Assembly: GCA_905215855.1 (NCBI GenBank)
Contig: CAJMRT010000012.1
Location: 1 to 43,232 of the forward strand
Direction of reading: 5' to 3'
DNA: 43,232 nucleotides
Origin: an uncultured bacterium
Lineage (GTDB): Bacteria; Bacillota; Clostridia; Oscillospirales; Acutalibacteraceae
The translations under genes and the position numbers were made by a program. Every line of letters begins with the position of its first letter. The first letter of the stretch is position 1. The notes under the pieces were generated by a model, which did no database searches, was not told the DNA's origin, and saw nothing but the letters and a program-made list of their open reading frames with translations. Below, in pieces: positions 41,861-43,232 of the stretch.

Positions 41861-43232
41861 ATGAAAAGGACAAGAAAAATCACGAGCATTGTTCTTGCTG
41901 TACTTATGGTGCTTACAACACTTGTAGTGTCGGTGGGAAGTGCTTCGGCAGCAACATCGTCAGGCTCAGAGGTGTACTTTGACAACTCGAAGTTCGGCTG
42001 GAAGGATGTTTATGTTTACGCATACGGCACAAAGGAAAATGCCGAATGGCCGGGCGAGCTTATGACAAAAGAGGACAGAGGTCTTTATAAGACAAGCTTT
42101 GCGTCTTCTTTTAAGTCGGAAAAAATCATTTTCAATAACGGACTTGAAAAGGGTGAGGGCAAAGAGCAGTATCCTGAGGCAGCAGGTCTTTCACTCAATG
42201 CAGGCGAATGCAAAATGCTCACAGCCGAAAAGCAATGGATTGACTACGGCAAGCCTGATGATCACGCTTACGGCTACATTCTTACCGCAAATAATACGGC
42301 TTTTTCAACAGAATCACTTGATGTAAAGCTTGCACTTAAGAATGCAGATAAGGGCTATTATTCCGTTGACGGTTCAGCTAAGAAGGAGTTTGTAAACGGT
42401 GATTCGGTAAAAGTCGGCGAGGGTAAAATCGGTAACTCAAGAATTTCGCTTACACTCTATGCAACAGGTGCAGACGGAGTTGAAACGGAGCAGACATATA
42501 CCTTCAAAAAGACTTTTACAGCGTCAAAAACAACTTTCTCCGCTAAATCAGACGGTCACACAACAGAACCAGAGGGCGGCTATTACGGCACAAACCCTGA
42601 AATGCAGCTCGGCAAGCATAAGACAATCTCTGTTGACGGTGATTTAAGCGACTGGGACAGCTCAATGATTATTGCTCAGGGTGTTGCAAACGATGATCCC
42701 CGAGTTTATATGCCTTCTTCAATGCATGAACAGCCGTGGGATGCTTATGCTCTCTACAGTGCATGGGACGACGATAATCTTTATTTCCTGCTTGAAATGG
42801 CTAACACAACATACATAACTTCTCCCGAGGACAACTTCGCCGCATCAAATGAAGCTCGTCCTTGGAGAAACAGTATTCCTATGTATCTTGCTCTGTCAAT
42901 TGACCCTGCAAAGCAGGCAACAGGCAAGGCAGTAGGTACAAACAAGGACGGTTCTGTGTATACCAATCCGTTCGTATGGGGTTGCACAAACGGCACTGCA
43001 AAAGACGGAGGCACAGGCTTTACAACTCATATAGACACACTTGTTGCATTTGACTCCAACAACTCAAACGGCGGTGCTTCAATCTTTAAGGCGGATACTA
43101 AGGACACAGACGGAACATATATGTTCAACTATGACACAAGAATTCCAATCGGTGTAACAAGCTTTCAGGCTCAGGATAATAAAAACGGATTTAAAATCAA
43201 ATACGCTAACGGCACAAAAAGCACTTCAATCT
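41861..43232 (+). CDS. Large secreted starch-binding protein or amylase, 3'-truncated by the window edge
   Basis: The frame is open from ATG 41861 (after AAGGAGG) to the window end, giving 457 residues. A signal peptide (about 1-30, ending GSASA) leads to a CBM26-type module (36-122) with VYFDNSKFGWKDVYVYAYG, AEWPGE and KIIFNNG..EQYPEAAGL, close in pattern to the one ending the amylase. An Ig-like domain (about 130-216) follows. From about 240 a larger domain starts with LGKHKTISVDGDLSDWDSS and continues YALYSAWDDDNLYFLLEMAN and IPMYLALSIDPA. This is CBM9-like in strand pattern and could be CBM74, a starch module that usually neighbours CBM26. A GH13 or dockerin region may lie beyond the window. 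Confidence 0.88.
   Translation, partial: MKRTRKITSIVLAVLMVLTTLVVSVGSASAATSSGSEVYFDNSKFGWKDVYVYAYGTKENAEWPGELMTKEDRGLYKTSFASSFKSEKIIFNNGLEKGEGKEQYPEAAGLSLNAGECKMLTAEKQWIDYGKPDDHAYGYILTANNTAFSTESLDVKLALKNADKGYYSVDGSAKKEFVNGDSVKVGEGKIGNSRISLTLYATGADGVETEQTYTFKKTFTASKTTFSAKSDGHTTEPEGGYYGTNPEMQLGKHKTISVDGDLSDWDSSMIIAQGVANDDPRVYMPSSMHEQPWDAYALYSAWDDDNLYFLLEMANTTYITSPEDNFAASNEARPWRNSIPMYLALSIDPAKQATGKAVGTNKDGSVYTNPFVWGCTNGTAKDGGTGFTTHIDTLVAFDSNNSNGGASIFKADTKDTDGTYMFNYDTRIPIGVTSFQAQDNKNGFKIKYANGTKSTSI

Noticed and set aside
41788..41982. 64-residue plus-strand ORF overlapping the start of the last gene
   Set aside because: It lies in another frame of the large secreted protein, begins inside the promoter, and has no ribosome site; the frame from 41861 has a signal peptide and CBM26.
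1..43232. CRISPR arrays, tRNA/rRNA genes, insertion sequences and prophage genes
   Set aside because: No regularly spaced repeats, tRNA-like cloverleaf, terminal inverted repeats with transposase, or phage structural genes were seen by eye.

Overview
The window reads as the chromosome of a low-to-mid GC, endospore-forming Clostridia bacterium, most likely an Oscillospiraceae/Ruminococcaceae-type gut or rumen anaerobe. The basis is a complete spoIIIAA-AH operon, a yabP-yabQ-divIC sporulation/division cluster, Clostridia-style operon orders (nadK-argR-recN, rel-dtd-MBL-hemZ), a radical-SAM HemZ, frequent TTG starts with strong Shine-Dalgarno sites, and secreted starch enzymes carrying CBM26-type starch-binding modules. 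The species assignment is inference. I see no rRNA, tRNA, CRISPR, IS element or prophage genes. Nearly every gene is on the plus strand, and no gene-free stretch exceeds 300 bases.

Layout. 1-9692: one long housekeeping operon, starting inside nadK, then argR, recN, recJ, rel (bifunctional ppGpp enzyme), dtd, a metallo-beta-lactamase-fold hydrolase and hemZ. 9698-15954: a zinc-ribbon protein with its own promoter, a SpoVB/YabM-type flippase, mazG, HU (with terminator), rqcP, yabP, yabQ, divIC, an S1 protein (YabR type) and long-form hpf, closed by a terminator. This corresponds to the B. subtilis yabM-yabR neighbourhood. 16026-21497: an rRNA methyltransferase-like THUMP protein, a membrane-anchored protein with two lipocalin-like repeats, an HD hydrolase, ligA and a small lipoprotein resembling the SecD P1 head.

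21508-26244: the eight-gene spoIIIA operon behind a candidate sigma-E promoter and before a strong terminator; it builds the mother-cell side of the feeding-tube channel. 26310-28130: a MarR regulator with repeated operator-like sites on its promoter, translationally linked to an unusual fusion of a YczE-like membrane domain with a cytidylate-kinase-like domain. 28160-34393: nusB, a TsaD/Kae1 paralog, xseA and dnaE, with no xseB in the expected place. 34446-37474: an ABC importer (lipoprotein, permease, ATPase) of the TrpXYZ type behind a structured leader.

37489-43232: a minus-strand GT2-GtrA glycosyltransferase diverges from a starch locus: a GH13 alpha-amylase with C-terminal CBM26, an SseB-like protein, and a large secreted protein that runs off the window end. 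This last protein has a signal peptide, an N-terminal CBM26, an Ig-like domain and a third domain that may be CBM74-like. Together these suggest extracellular starch, possibly resistant starch, degradation. The divergent region holds direct repeats and a palindrome that could be regulator sites.

The most unusual items are the MarR-controlled membrane/kinase fusion, the amylase plus multi-module starch-binding protein locus, the stand-alone SecD-head lipoprotein and the missing xseB. None was tested beyond reading the sequence.
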